A stretch of DNA of 15,749 nt from Avanaerovorax sp964442135 (GCA_964442135.1 CAYTYN010000032.1:1-15749); one strand, 5' to 3'. Counted from the stretch's first letter, positions 5,887 to 14,826 are shown. Notes: generated from the letters alone by a model not told the origin. Numbers and translations are program-made.

Positions 5887-7884
5887 ATGGCCAAGGTAAA
5901 ATCGATAAATAAAAACAGACTGCTCTTCGCATTCGGAGCCATGACGACGCTTTTAGGACTGCTTGTGTTCAGGGTGGCATGGATACAGATCGTAAAGGGA
6001 GATGAATATACGGATATTGCCATAGATCAACAGACCAGCGACATCCCCATAGAGGCGAAGAGAGGAGCCATATACGACAGAAACGGTGAGGAGCTGGCCA
6101 GCAGCGCTACCTGCTACACCCTCTGGGTAAGGCCGGCTCAATTCACAGGGGCGTACAGCGAAGAGAAGGCTGCGGAGGTTGCGTCTCAGCTTGCGGTCAT
6201 ACTGGACACCGACGCTTCAACGCTGGAGGAGAAGCTGACCGATACGGATAACGTTCTTGCAAGGATTGCCGACGGACTGGAAAATTCCGAGGCGGAGGAG
6301 ATAAAAGAGCTTCAGATCACAGGTCTGGAAATATCTGAGGGAACAGAGAGGTTTTACCCTAACGGGAACTTCGCATCGGTACTCTTGGGAAGCGTCAACG
6401 ACGAAGGTACGGGAAGAAGCGGTATAGAGCTGCAGTACGACCAGTACCTGAGCGGTGTAGCGGGAAGATGGGTGACGGATACCGATGTAAACGGCAATAC
6501 TCTTTCTTACGGCGAGAAGGTGTACTACCAGGCAGAGGACGGACTTAACGTGGTGCTGACCATCGACGAGGTGATCCAGCACTACCTGGAGGACGCCTTA
6601 GCCGACAGCATGGAGGAAACCGGAGCCGAGGGAGCATGGGGGGTTGCTATGGACCCGGAAACCGGAGAGATCCTCGCCATGGCAGTGCTGCCCGGATTCG
6701 ATCCCAACGATGCGACCACTCCTCTTCTGGAGGGAGAGGAGCTGGAGGAGTATGAGGCACTGTCGGCGGAGGAAAAGACCGAATACCTTTCCCGAATGTG
6801 GAGAAACCCTCTCGTCAGCGATGTGTACGAGCCGGGATCGACCCTTAAGCTTTTGACGGCTTCAGCCGTACTGGAAGAAGGTCTGGCGACGCCGGACACC
6901 ACCTATACCTGCGAAGGCTCTTACGTGGTCAACGGAATAACCCTTCAATGCTGGGCCTCGGCTCACGGAAGCCTGACCTTGACAGAGGCGGTAGGAAATT
7001 CCTGCAACCCTGCCCACATCCAGATGGCTCTTCAGTTGGGGAATGAGACCTATTACGATTATCTGGATCTCTTCGGACTTACGAGCACCACGGGAATAGA
7101 CTTGCCTGCGGAAGCGTCATCCATAGTTCAGGAGGAGGACTCCGTAGGCTCCGTAGAGCTTGCCACCATGGGATACGGTCACGGAATCGCCATAACGCCC
7201 ATACAGCTTTTGACGGCGATCAGCGCCATAGGAAACGATGGAATACTGGTAAAGCCTCATCTGGTCAAAGCGCTTACGGACAGTGAAGGAAACGTGGTAA
7301 AGACCTTCAGTACCGTCGAGGTGAAGCAGGTGATCTCCGAGACCACAGCCGCGGAAATGCTGGATATAATGGAGAAGGAGGTTTCTCTGTACGGCGGATC
7401 TACCGCAAAGATCGAAGGCTACAGCATAGGAGGAAAGACGGGAACGGCATATAAAGCCACAGGAGGAGAGTACAGCAGCGAAACATATTCTTCCTTCATC
7501 TGCATGGCGCCTATGGACGACCCCAAGATAGCCGTGCTCATAATACTGGATTCGCCGACGACGGCTCAATACGGAAGTGTGACGGCAGCTCCCGCCGCCA
7601 AGGCATTCTTGGAGAAGACACTCCCTTACATGGGGATCACTCCTCAGTACGACGATGAAGAGACGGATTCAGACGACGACTATACCTACGTCCCCGACGT
7701 TACCGGACAGACCTTCGAAGAGGCGGAAGCGGCTCTGGAGGCGGCAGGACTGTCCTACGTGATAGTTCCTGAAATATCCGACGAGGAGGGGATAGATATA
7801 TCTCAGCTGGAGGTAGTGGACCAGTATCCCAAGGGCGGAAAGAGGATCAATAAGTCTAACACGGTGTACCTTTACAGGGAGTAA
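5887..7884 (+). CDS. ftsI: Class B penicillin-binding protein with one PASTA domain (FtsI/SpoVD-like transpeptidase)
   Basis: Cross-links septal peptidoglycan as partner of FtsW. In 665 residues: one membrane anchor (about 11-33); the PBP dimerisation domain starting at AKRGAIYDRNGEELA (57-71); and the transpeptidase domain with SxxK at 318-321 (STLK, S318 nucleophile), SxN at 372-374 (SCN) and KTGT at 517-520, all intact. An acidic linker (DDEETDSDDD) leads to one C-terminal PASTA domain (601-665), as in SpoVD and some other Gram-positive PBPs. The block before the KTG motif reads GYGHGIAITPIQ, with H where Q is usual. I start at 5887 because a purine-rich AAAGGGGGG lies 4-5 bases upstream; an in-frame ATG at 5857 lacks a site. 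The 76-nt gap after ftsL holds a weak AAAACC/GGTTTT inverted repeat and no gene. Vegetative versus sporulation role cannot be told here. Confidence 0.95.
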   Translation: MAKVKSINKNRLLFAFGAMTTLLGLLVFRVAWIQIVKGDEYTDIAIDQQTSDIPIEAKRGAIYDRNGEELASSATCYTLWVRPAQFTGAYSEEKAAEVASQLAVILDTDASTLEEKLTDTDNVLARIADGLENSEAEEIKELQITGLEISEGTERFYPNGNFASVLLGSVNDEGTGRSGIELQYDQYLSGVAGRWVTDTDVNGNTLSYGEKVYYQAEDGLNVVLTIDEVIQHYLEDALADSMEETGAEGAWGVAMDPETGEILAMAVLPGFDPNDATTPLLEGEELEEYEALSAEEKTEYLSRMWRNPLVSDVYEPGSTLKLLTASAVLEEGLATPDTTYTCEGSYVVNGITLQCWASAHGSLTLTEAVGNSCNPAHIQMALQLGNETYYDYLDLFGLTSTTGIDLPAEASSIVQEEDSVGSVELATMGYGHGIAITPIQLLTAISAIGNDGILVKPHLVKALTDSEGNVVKTFSTVEVKQVISETTAAEMLDIMEKEVSLYGGSTAKIEGYSIGGKTGTAYKATGGEYSSETYSSFICMAPMDDPKIAVLIILDSPTTAQYGSVTAAPAAKAFLEKTLPYMGITPQYDDEETDSDDDYTYVPDVTGQTFEEAEAALEAAGLSYVIVPEISDEEGIDISQLEVVDQYPKGGKRINKSNTVYLYRE

Positions 7885-7897
7885 GGGAGATGACATA

Positions 7898-9268
7898 ATG
7901 AAAAAGCTAACATCCGCCGAGATAGCGGCCTTCTCAGGAGGGCGCCTGCTGTCCGGAGACGGAAAGAGAACCGGAAGCAAAGCGGTCATAGATTCGAGAG
8001 AAGCGTCAGAGGGAACGGTGTTCTTCGCCATAAGGGGACAGAACCACGACGCGCATAAATTCATACCCGACGCTGTGAGAAGGGGCTGCGGTATAGTGGT
8101 CGTGTCAGATGAAACGATTGCAGCCGAAGGCTGCGACGTTATACAGGTGGAGGACACCCTTAAGGCTCTCCATCGACTGGCCTCCCGGTACATGAGAGAG
8201 CTGGACGTAAGGACGGTGGCTGTAACGGGAAGCGTGGGAAAGACCAGCACCAGAGATCTCATCGCCGCAGGACTTCAGGCTCGGTTCAGAACGTATAAGA
8301 GCGGGAAAAACTACAACAATCAGTACGGACTGCCCCTATCCGTTTTGTCCATAGATCCGAGGGATCAGGTGGCTGTACTGGAAATGGGTATGGAGCAGAG
8401 AGGAGAAATACACGAGCTGGCAGATATAGTGAGGCCTGACATAGCCGTTATAACCAACATAGGCATATCCCACATGGAAAAGCTGGGAAGCAGACAGGGA
8501 ATAATGGAAGCAAAGATGGAGATTGCTGATTTCTTCCATGAGGATAACGTGCTGGTGGTAAACGGCGGCGACGATATGCTGGGTCAGCTTAAGGATAAAA
8601 GCTACAGAATCGTGAAGAGCGGCTCCTGCCCTGACGCCATGGTGAGAGTAAAGGAGGTTCGGGACAGAGGCGCGTCAGGCATCGACGTATCCATGGAAGC
8701 GGAAGGGGAGCCTCTGGAGATCAGCCTGAGGATACCCGGCGCTCACAACGGAGAAAATCTGGCTCTCGCCTTGACGGCGTGCAGGCTCATGGGCGCAACC
8801 TACGACGAAAGTGCGAAAGCCATGGAAAATGCCTGCCTTACGGGAAACAGGCTGCGAGTTTTAAGCCTTGGGGGAATAACGGTAATAGACGATTCATATA
8901 ACGCGGCTCCTGTCTCTGTGGAATCGGCTCTAAAGACTCTCATGGCTACGGAAGGAAAGCGACACGTGGCCATGTTAGGCTCAATGGCAGAGCTTGGATC
9001 TGATTCGGAAAGGCTCCACGAGGAAACGGGAAGGAAGGCTGCCGGCATGGGATTGGACCTTCTTATAACCGTAGGGGAAAATGCCCGCGCCTTGGGAGAA
9101 GGGGCGAAAAAGGCAGGGCTCAGCGACGTGCTCTACGTGGACAGGAAGGAAGATCTGTATCCTGAGATCGGGAGTATCCTGAGAGAGGAAGACGCGGTAC
9201 TGGTGAAGGGGTCGCGGACAATGGAGCTGGAAAGGCTGGTCGACGCTATCGCCGAGGCCGTGAAATAA
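7898..9268 (+). CDS. murF: UDP-N-acetylmuramoyl-tripeptide--D-alanyl-D-alanine ligase MurF
   Basis: ATP-dependent cytoplasmic ligase that adds D-Ala-D-Ala to the UDP-MurNAc-tripeptide, completing the pentapeptide. The 456 residues show the Mur ligase layout: N-terminal UDP-binding domain (SREASEGTVFFAIRG, 33-47), ATP P-loop TGSVGKTS (110-117), EMGMEQRGEI (162-171), NIGISHMEKLG (187-197), the EAK lysine K206 (probable carbamylated residue), and the C-terminal domain with IDDSYNAAP (330-338). The DDSYNA block and the GSVGKT P-loop separate MurF from MurE and MurD. GGGAG lies 8 bases before the ATG, 13 nt after the PBP stop. In most related clusters murE sits immediately before this gene; here it is absent, so MurF must use tripeptide made by a MurE encoded elsewhere. 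Confidence 0.97.
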   Translation: MKKLTSAEIAAFSGGRLLSGDGKRTGSKAVIDSREASEGTVFFAIRGQNHDAHKFIPDAVRRGCGIVVVSDETIAAEGCDVIQVEDTLKALHRLASRYMRELDVRTVAVTGSVGKTSTRDLIAAGLQARFRTYKSGKNYNNQYGLPLSVLSIDPRDQVAVLEMGMEQRGEIHELADIVRPDIAVITNIGISHMEKLGSRQGIMEAKMEIADFFHEDNVLVVNGGDDMLGQLKDKSYRIVKSGSCPDAMVRVKEVRDRGASGIDVSMEAEGEPLEISLRIPGAHNGENLALALTACRLMGATYDESAKAMENACLTGNRLRVLSLGGITVIDDSYNAAPVSVESALKTLMATEGKRHVAMLGSMAELGSDSERLHEETGRKAAGMGLDLLITVGENARALGEGAKKAGLSDVLYVDRKEDLYPEIGSILREEDAVLVKGSRTMELERLVDAIAEAVK

Positions 9269-9288
9269 AAAGCAAAGGTAAGGTTTTA

Positions 9289-10260
9289 ATGGATATGTTT
9301 GGTATTATTATGTTTGCCATGGCGGGATTCATCGCTTCCGCTCTGTTTACGGGAATCGAGATTCCCATACTGAAAAAGCATCAGTTCAGACAGTTCATCA
9401 GAAGGGAAGGTCCGCAGTCCCACCTTAAGAAGGAGGGCACTCCCACCATGGGAGGGATAGCCATAATACTGGCGCTCATAGTGGTCACAGGGGCAGCCGG
9501 TGTAATCGGGAGGACATGGGCCGAATATGCGGTGATGCTGGCTGTAACCCTTTTGTTCGCAGTCATAGGCTTCCTGGACGATTACATCAAGGTTGCCAAG
9601 AAGCACAACCTGGGACTGAGAGCATGGCAGAAGCTGGCGCTCCAGATACTGTTCGCTTCGGGTCTTGCCGTATACATGGCTGATTTCTCAGGAGAGGGTA
9701 CGGGAGTCTGGATACCTTTCTACGATGAGGTGGTAGATTTCGGATGGTTTTACATACCGTTCATCGCCTTCGTAGTGGTGGCCGTGGCCAACAGCGTCAA
9801 TCTTACGGACGGTTTAGACGGACTTTCCTCGGGGGTAACCTTCATCACATCCATGTTCTTCGCCATAGCGGGGTGCCGGGCGGGACAGGAAGAGGCGTCG
9901 GTGTTCAGCGCCATACTAGCCGGAGCGTGTTTGGGGTTCCTCATCTATAACAGGTTTCCGGCAAAGCTTTTTATGGGCGATACCGGCTCGATGGCTCTGG
10001 GCGGAGCCATCGCGTCTGCCGCCATAATGATGAAGCTGGAGTTTCTTTTGGTCATAGCCGGCTTCATATATGTAGCTGAGGCTCTGTCAGTTATAATACA
10101 GGTAGTATCTTTTAAATTGACTGGAAAGAGAGTATTTCGGATGGCTCCCCTCCACCATCACTTTGAGATGGGAGGAATGAAGGAAACCGAAGTCGTAACG
10201 ATGTTCTGGGCCGCGACGCTGGTTCTGTGCCTGCTGGCATATGCCGTGTTCAGCCTTTGA
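9289..10260 (+). CDS. mraY: Phospho-N-acetylmuramoyl-pentapeptide transferase MraY
   Basis: Integral membrane enzyme that moves phospho-MurNAc-pentapeptide onto undecaprenyl phosphate to make lipid I. The 323 residues are rich in membrane segments (about ten expected for the family) and hold the polar signature blocks: HLKKEGTPTMGG (45-56), FLDDYIKVAKKHNLGL (95-110) with catalytic aspartates D97/D98, NSVNLTDGLDGLSSG (168-182) including N171 and D174, GDTGS with D231, and the HHH motif at 289-291 in PLHHHFEMGG. All known active-site residues are present. The ATG at 9289 has TAAGG 6 bases upstream; a second ATG two codons later is also possible. It lies 20 nt after murF and 12 nt before murD. 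Confidence 0.97.
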   Translation: MDMFGIIMFAMAGFIASALFTGIEIPILKKHQFRQFIRREGPQSHLKKEGTPTMGGIAIILALIVVTGAAGVIGRTWAEYAVMLAVTLLFAVIGFLDDYIKVAKKHNLGLRAWQKLALQILFASGLAVYMADFSGEGTGVWIPFYDEVVDFGWFYIPFIAFVVVAVANSVNLTDGLDGLSSGVTFITSMFFAIAGCRAGQEEASVFSAILAGACLGFLIYNRFPAKLFMGDTGSMALGGAIASAAIMMKLEFLLVIAGFIYVAEALSVIIQVVSFKLTGKRVFRMAPLHHHFEMGGMKETEVVTMFWAATLVLCLLAYAVFSL

Positions 10261-10272
10261 GAGGTGACCTAA

Positions 10273-11646
10273 ATGAACGCCAATCTTGACAATATAAGGG
10301 GTAAAAAAATATTGATAGTAGGGATGGGAAGATCGGGAATAGCCGCGGCTCAGGCTATGCTCCGCCTCGGCGCTCATGTAACCATTCAGGATTCAAAAAA
10401 AGAGGAAAGCTTAGACCCCTCTCTTGTGGCTTTTTTCAGGGGAAAGGGAGCGGTGTGCTGCTTTGACGATATACCCGAGGACTTGGGTGGGTTCGACATG
10501 GTCATACTCAGCCCGGGAGTAGATCCCTCGCTTTCCTTCATCAGGGAAGCGAGAGAGAAGGGCGCCGAGATCACCGGCGAACTGGAGATAGCCTACCGCA
10601 TAGGCAGAGGAAATTTTGTAGCCATTACAGGTACTAACGGAAAGACTACGACCACCGCCTTGACCGGTGAGATCTTCGCGGCCTCCGGAAGAAAGACTCA
10701 CGTGGCGGGTAACATAGGAACCGCCGTCATCGGAGAGTCAATGGACGCAGGGGAGAATGACTGGCTCATTACGGAAACCAGCAGTTTCCAGCTGGAGACG
10801 ACCAGATACTTTAAACCCCGCATTTCGGCCATATTGAACATTACTCCGGATCACCTTAACCGTCATCACACCATGAATGCCTACGGAGAGGCTAAGGCTA
10901 AGGTGTTCGCCAACCAGAGCTCCGACGGATACCTTATAATTAACGGGGACGACGAATTATGTGTCCGGCTTTCGGCCAAGTCCAGAGCCAGAGTGGTGCC
11001 CTTCAGCTCGTCCGGGATACTGGACTTTGGAGCGTTCGTAAGGGACGGTGTCATAACTGTGAAAGATGAAGGAGGGGAGCACTGCATCTGTCGGGTGGAT
11101 CAGCTTAAGATCATAGGAAGGCATAACGTGGAAAACGTCTTGGCCGCATCGGCCATATCCTATTTTGCCGGCATACCGGAGGAAGTGATATCCGGCGTAG
11201 TCACGGATTTCTACGGAGTGCCTCACCGGCTGGAGTTCTGCGCGGAAATCGACGGGGCAAGATATTACAATGATTCCAAGGGAACCAACGTAGACGCCAC
11301 CTTAACAGCTCTTTCAGCCATAGGAAGAAACATGGTGCTTATTGCCGGCGGGGACGCTAAAGGTCAGGATTTCCGCCCTTTAGCCGAAGCTCTGAATGGC
11401 AGGGTAAAGGCCATCGTCCTCTTGGGAAGAGACGCAGGTATGATAAGAGAGGCGGCTGAAGACGCCGGATTTACAGAGATATATAATTGCAGGAACATGG
11501 ACGAGTGTGTCGTCAAGGCTAAGGAGCTGGCGGCGCCGGGGGATACGGTTCTTCTGTCGCCTGCATGCACCAGTTGGGATATGTACGACAACTTCGAGCA
11601 GCGAGGCGACCACTTTAAGGACTGCGTGAGAAGGTTGGAAGAGTGA
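10273..11646 (+). CDS. murD: UDP-N-acetylmuramoyl-L-alanine--D-glutamate ligase MurD
   Basis: Cytoplasmic ATP-dependent ligase adding D-glutamate to UDP-MurNAc-L-Ala. The 457 residues match the family length. A Rossmann-like N-terminal domain (KILIVGMGRSGIAAA, 12-26) is followed by the P-loop TGTNGKTTTT (119-128), the ILNITPDHLNRH block (187-198), K208 in GEAK (probable carbamylated lysine), RHNVENV (283-289), and in the C-terminal domain NDSKGTNVDAT (333-343) and LSPACTSWDMYDNFEQRGDHF (428-448). These blocks are specific to MurD. AGAGGTGA lies 5 bases before the ATG. Its TGA overlaps the ftsW start (TGATG at 11644-11648), so the two genes are likely translationally coupled. Confidence 0.97.
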   Translation: MNANLDNIRGKKILIVGMGRSGIAAAQAMLRLGAHVTIQDSKKEESLDPSLVAFFRGKGAVCCFDDIPEDLGGFDMVILSPGVDPSLSFIREAREKGAEITGELEIAYRIGRGNFVAITGTNGKTTTTALTGEIFAASGRKTHVAGNIGTAVIGESMDAGENDWLITETSSFQLETTRYFKPRISAILNITPDHLNRHHTMNAYGEAKAKVFANQSSDGYLIINGDDELCVRLSAKSRARVVPFSSSGILDFGAFVRDGVITVKDEGGEHCICRVDQLKIIGRHNVENVLAASAISYFAGIPEEVISGVVTDFYGVPHRLEFCAEIDGARYYNDSKGTNVDATLTALSAIGRNMVLIAGGDAKGQDFRPLAEALNGRVKAIVLLGRDAGMIREAAEDAGFTEIYNCRNMDECVVKAKELAAPGDTVLLSPACTSWDMYDNFEQRGDHFKDCVRRLEE

Positions 11647-12845
11647 TGACAGAGAAATCCGGAAGACGATCAAGAAAAAACAGAAAAAAAATCGGCAGCT
11701 GTGATTTCCCGCTTACGGTTATGGTCACCATACTGGTCATCTTCGGAGTGGTTATGGTCTTCAGCTCCAGCTACTATTATTCCATCAGCACGAGCACGTC
11801 AGGGACGCCCTATGAGTATCTGAAGAGTCAGACGATCTACGCCGCACTGGGATTCCTGATCATGTGGATATTGTCCAGAGTCGATTATCACATATTCATG
11901 AGATTGTCTTATTTGATACTTCTGGTGTCTCTGATTTTGCTCCTTCTCGTATTTACCCCTTTGGGGGAAACGAAGAACGGAGCTACCAGGTGGTTAAACT
12001 TCGGCATAAGCGTCATGCCCGGAGAGCTGGCAAAGCCCGCTATTATCATCTTCGCCTCAGCCTACTTCGCATCCAGAATGGACAGAGCGAAAACCATCCG
12101 GAGGATGCTCCCCCCCATTATCGCCGCATGCGTCATGTTCGAGCTCATACGTAGGCAGCCGAACATGTCCACGGCCATTACTGTGTTAATCATAGCTCTC
12201 GGCGTAACCTTTATCGCCGGCATGCCCTGGAGGTTAGTCATAAGCGCCGTAGTGCTGAGCGTGGGAGGAGTATCGGCAATGATATTCACCGGAGAAAGCT
12301 ATCTGATTGAGCGGATAACCGGCTTTCTCGACCCCTTCAGCGAAGCCCAGGGAGACGGCTTTCAGGTGGTTCAGTCCCTTTTAGCCTTGGGTACGGGAGG
12401 ATTAACAGGTCTGGGTCTGGGAAAGAGCGTGCAGAAGAACCTGTATCTGCCGGAGTCTCATACCGATTTCATCCTCGCCATCATAGGAGAGGAGCTGGGG
12501 TTCATAGGTATACTGCTTCTGTTGACGGTTTTCGTCACACTTGTGTGGAGGACAGTCTATATAGGCGTCAACGCCGGAGACAGATTCGGAATGCTCGTCT
12601 GCGGAGGAGTGGCCATAATGACCGGAATACAGGTTATATTCAACGTAGCTGTAGTCACTTCTTCCATGCCTCCTACGGGGGTAGTCCTTCCGTTCATCAG
12701 TTACGGAGGAAACGCCCTGTGGATATTCATGAGTCTTTACGGCATCGTGCTTAACATATCCAGATCGGCTGATCTCTCACCGGCGGGGGAGAGGAGAAGG
12801 TTGGAAAGAGAAGAATCTGAGACGCGGATCGGAGGTAGTCTTTAG
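11646..12845 (+). CDS. ftsW: SEDS peptidoglycan glycosyltransferase FtsW/SpoVE
   Basis: Multi-pass membrane glycosyltransferase that polymerises lipid II at the septum with the class B PBP. The 399 residues have a basic cytoplasmic N-terminus (1-20), then about ten membrane segments. SEDS blocks: NGATRWLNFG...GELAKPA (111-131), QPNMSTA (171-177), ERITGFLDPF (222-231), GFQVVQSLLALGTGGLTGLGLG (238-259), and LPESHTDFI (268-276) with D274 at the position of the catalytic aspartate, then PPTGVVLPFISYGG (342-355). The basic, acidic C-terminal tail is cytoplasmic. I start at the ATG at 11646, overlapping the murD stop; a GTG at 11643 would add one residue. Placement between murD and murG matches division FtsW and SpoVE rather than RodA. 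Whether it also serves in sporulation cannot be judged. Confidence 0.96.
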   Translation: MTEKSGRRSRKNRKKIGSCDFPLTVMVTILVIFGVVMVFSSSYYYSISTSTSGTPYEYLKSQTIYAALGFLIMWILSRVDYHIFMRLSYLILLVSLILLLLVFTPLGETKNGATRWLNFGISVMPGELAKPAIIIFASAYFASRMDRAKTIRRMLPPIIAACVMFELIRRQPNMSTAITVLIIALGVTFIAGMPWRLVISAVVLSVGGVSAMIFTGESYLIERITGFLDPFSEAQGDGFQVVQSLLALGTGGLTGLGLGKSVQKNLYLPESHTDFILAIIGEELGFIGILLLLTVFVTLVWRTVYIGVNAGDRFGMLVCGGVAIMTGIQVIFNVAVVTSSMPPTGVVLPFISYGGNALWIFMSLYGIVLNISRSADLSPAGERRRLEREESETRIGGSL

Positions 12846-12847
12846 GA

Positions 12848-13969
12848 ATGAGAACCATACTGACGGGCGGCGGCACAGGGGGTCATATTTACCCTGCCCT
12901 CGCTATAGGGGAGAAGATCAGAGAGAGAGAACCGGAATCGGAGATAATCTACGTCGGAAGCGATACGGGCATAGAGAAGGATATCGTCCCCGCTGCCGGC
13001 TATCAGTTTAAATCGGTGCCGTCCAGGTGGCTGGAACGGGGGAGGAATAAGGTCGACCACATTCTCCGGCTGGGACTTACCGGAGCCGTGACCGGCGCGG
13101 GAGTCGCCAAGGCCCTCAGGATAATGAGGAGGTTTAAGCCTGACGCGGTAATCGGAACAGGGGGGTTCGTCTGCGTACCTGTAATGCTGGCAGGAAGGCT
13201 TTACGGAGCGAAGACGTTCATCCACGAGCAGAACGCTTTTCCGGGAGAGGCCAACAGGCTTTTATCAAAGTGCGTAGACAGGGTATTTCTGGGATTCGGA
13301 GAAGCCGGAGAAATCTTCGGGTGTCCTGACAAAACGGTCACCACGGGAAATCCGGTAAGAAAGGTCTTTCAGGGCATGACAAAGGGAGAGGCCAGAAAAA
13401 TTCTGGGGATCGGTGAGGACAGCTTCACCGTGTTTTCCTTCGGCGGGAGCATGGGCTCTGAGACCATAAACGACATAGCCGTAAGGCTGATAGAGGATGT
13501 GAACGGGGTCGAGGATTGGAATATGATAATGGGCACAGGTACTGCTCATTATGACGAGATATTAGACCGGCTGAGGGAAAACCGCATGGAGACAGGGGAT
13601 AACATAGACATAAGAGCTTACATAGAGGACATCCATATCCCAATGAACGCGTCCGATGTGGTCATAAGCAGAGCGGGAGCTCTTTCCGTGGCTGAGACGG
13701 CTATTTGCGGAAAGGCGGCAGTATTCGTGCCTTTTCCTCATGCTACGGGAAACCATCAGTACTACAATGCCAAGGTTATAGCCGAAGCGGGCGGAGCTAT
13801 TCTGGCCGAGGAGAAGGATATAGACATCAACGGGATAGTGAAGGAGATAGAGGCTCTGAAGGACGATCCCGAAAGGCTGGAGGCTATGAGCCGGGCAAGC
13901 CTTTCATGCAGTCCGGAGGGAGCCGCGGATAAGATCGTCGACGAGATCCGAAGGACTTTGACAGAGTAA
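12848..13969 (+). CDS. murG: Undecaprenyldiphospho-muramoylpentapeptide beta-N-acetylglucosaminyltransferase MurG
   Basis: Peripheral membrane GT-B glycosyltransferase that adds GlcNAc from UDP-GlcNAc to lipid I, making lipid II. The 373 residues show the N-terminal glycine loop GGGTGGH (7-13), GTGGFVCVP (103-111), HEQNAFPGEANRLL (126-139), TGNPVR (166-171), GGSMGS (199-204), SRAGALSVAETA (274-285) and FPHATGNHQYYNA (296-308). The GGSMGS loop differs from the more usual GGSQGA; the rest of the donor site is standard. The ATG follows the ftsW stop by 2 nt, and its GGAGGT site lies inside the end of ftsW, so the two genes are closely coupled. Confidence 0.97.
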   Translation: MRTILTGGGTGGHIYPALAIGEKIREREPESEIIYVGSDTGIEKDIVPAAGYQFKSVPSRWLERGRNKVDHILRLGLTGAVTGAGVAKALRIMRRFKPDAVIGTGGFVCVPVMLAGRLYGAKTFIHEQNAFPGEANRLLSKCVDRVFLGFGEAGEIFGCPDKTVTTGNPVRKVFQGMTKGEARKILGIGEDSFTVFSFGGSMGSETINDIAVRLIEDVNGVEDWNMIMGTGTAHYDEILDRLRENRMETGDNIDIRAYIEDIHIPMNASDVVISRAGALSVAETAICGKAAVFVPFPHATGNHQYYNAKVIAEAGGAILAEEKDIDINGIVKEIEALKDDPERLEAMSRASLSCSPEGAADKIVDEIRRTLTE

Positions 13970-14017
13970 GGGGATTGTTTATATATTATGGAAAGAGGTT
14001 ACGAAGGCATAGAATTT

Positions 14018-14035
14018 AAGGAGGTAGACAGAGTG
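14018..14035 (+). promoter_or_regulatory. Strong ribosome binding site pointing to an internal GTG start of divIB
   Basis: AAGGAGG (14018-14024) lies 8 bases before an in-frame GTG (14033). It is the best ribosome binding site in the dcw genes. The upstream ATG at 13988 has only AAGGGG about 14 bases away, which is too far for normal use. This decides the start chosen for the division gene that follows. Confidence 0.6.
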
Positions 14036-14764
14036 AGGAGAAAGCGGAAGAAGAAGCACTATCTTCTCCGTTTCCTTCTGTTTGTCGCGGTCTGTGCCGG
14101 AGTGTATCTCTTAATAACCTCCGGCTATTTTGACGTGAAACAGGTGGTCGTAGAGGGGAACAGCTACTATACCAGTGAAGAGGTGATAGCTATTTCCGGA
14201 TGGAAGGAGGGGGGGAATATTTTCTTCAGCTCCGGCATCAGCCAGATGGAGGATAATCTGGAAAGCGACCCCTACTTTCGAGAAGTGAAAATAACCAGGA
14301 AGCTTCCCTGTACGCTGGAGATAACCGTTACAGAGAGAACTCAGACGGCAGCCTTCATATACGGAGACAGGTACGTCATAATAGACGATGAGGGCATAGT
14401 GCTGAGGAGATCGGAGGTGGCTCCGGAGCTTACCCTTCTCACAGGACTTACCATCAGCAAGATGGATATGGGAGAAAAGGTGGAGGCCGAAGAATCCGAA
14501 AGCCTTAAGACCACACTGGAAATGCTGAAGGCTATGGAAGACGGAGATATTTACTTTAAGCGTATAGAGGTTTCCCAGGTTACTATAAAAGCGTACATCT
14601 ACGACAGCTTGGTCGTCAAAGGGACTCCGGCGGAAATTCTGCGATCCATAGAGGACGGAGACCTGCAGAAGGTGGTGTCCAAGCTGTTCGAGGAGGGGAT
14701 AACCAGAGGCACCATAAGCGTGGGAGGAGAAGGATACATGGCATTCTCACCGGAAATGGGATGA
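14033..14764 (+). CDS. divIB: Cell division protein DivIB/FtsQ
   Basis: Bitopic division protein working with FtsL and DivIC to control septal wall synthesis. From GTG at 14033 the 243 residues have a very basic cytoplasmic start (RRKRKKKH), one membrane segment (about 10-30), a POTRA domain (about 32-101) opening FDVKQVVVEGNSYYTSEEV and ending LPCTLEITVTER, and the FtsQ/DivIB beta domain with the typical IYGDRYVIIDDEGIVL turn (109-124). If translation began instead at the ATG at 13988, 15 hydrophilic residues would be added; that ATG is 18 nt past the murG stop. The family is identified by topology, POTRA and beta-domain blocks, and by following murG as in Bacillota clusters. No ftsA or ftsZ follows. 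The stop codon sits in a small hairpin. Confidence 0.92.
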   Translation: MRRKRKKKHYLLRFLLFVAVCAGVYLLITSGYFDVKQVVVEGNSYYTSEEVIAISGWKEGGNIFFSSGISQMEDNLESDPYFREVKITRKLPCTLEITVTERTQTAAFIYGDRYVIIDDEGIVLRRSEVAPELTLLTGLTISKMDMGEKVEAEESESLKTTLEMLKAMEDGDIYFKRIEVSQVTIKAYIYDSLVVKGTPAEILRSIEDGDLQKVVSKLFEEGITRGTISVGGEGYMAFSPEMG

Positions 14765-14778
14765 TGACCGGATCATCA
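14762..14778 (+). terminator. Small hairpin at the divIB stop; weak candidate terminator
   Basis: TGATGA and TCATCA pair over six bases around a CCGGA loop, beginning at the divIB stop codon. No T tract follows (GACATATTTG). It is too weak to be called a real terminator, so transcription from the dcw operon may continue into hpf. Confidence 0.2.
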
Positions 14779-14811
14779 GACATATTTGTGCTGTCCCTTC
14801 TCGGAAAAAAG

Positions 14812-14825
14812 TGGTATACTATACC
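14812..14825 (+). promoter_or_regulatory. Predicted extended -10 promoter of hpf with palindromic core
   Basis: TGGTATACT (14812-14820) is an extended -10 element (TGnTATACT) preceded by an A-tract (14805-14810); no good -35 lies 16-18 bp upstream. The -10 is inside the near-perfect palindrome GGTATA-C-TATACC (14813-14825), which could bind a dimeric repressor or be chance. Transcription would start near 14827, giving a leader of about 88 nt. A sigma-H or sigma-B motif, as seen at some hpf genes, was not recognised. Confidence 0.55.
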
Positions 14826-14826
14826 T

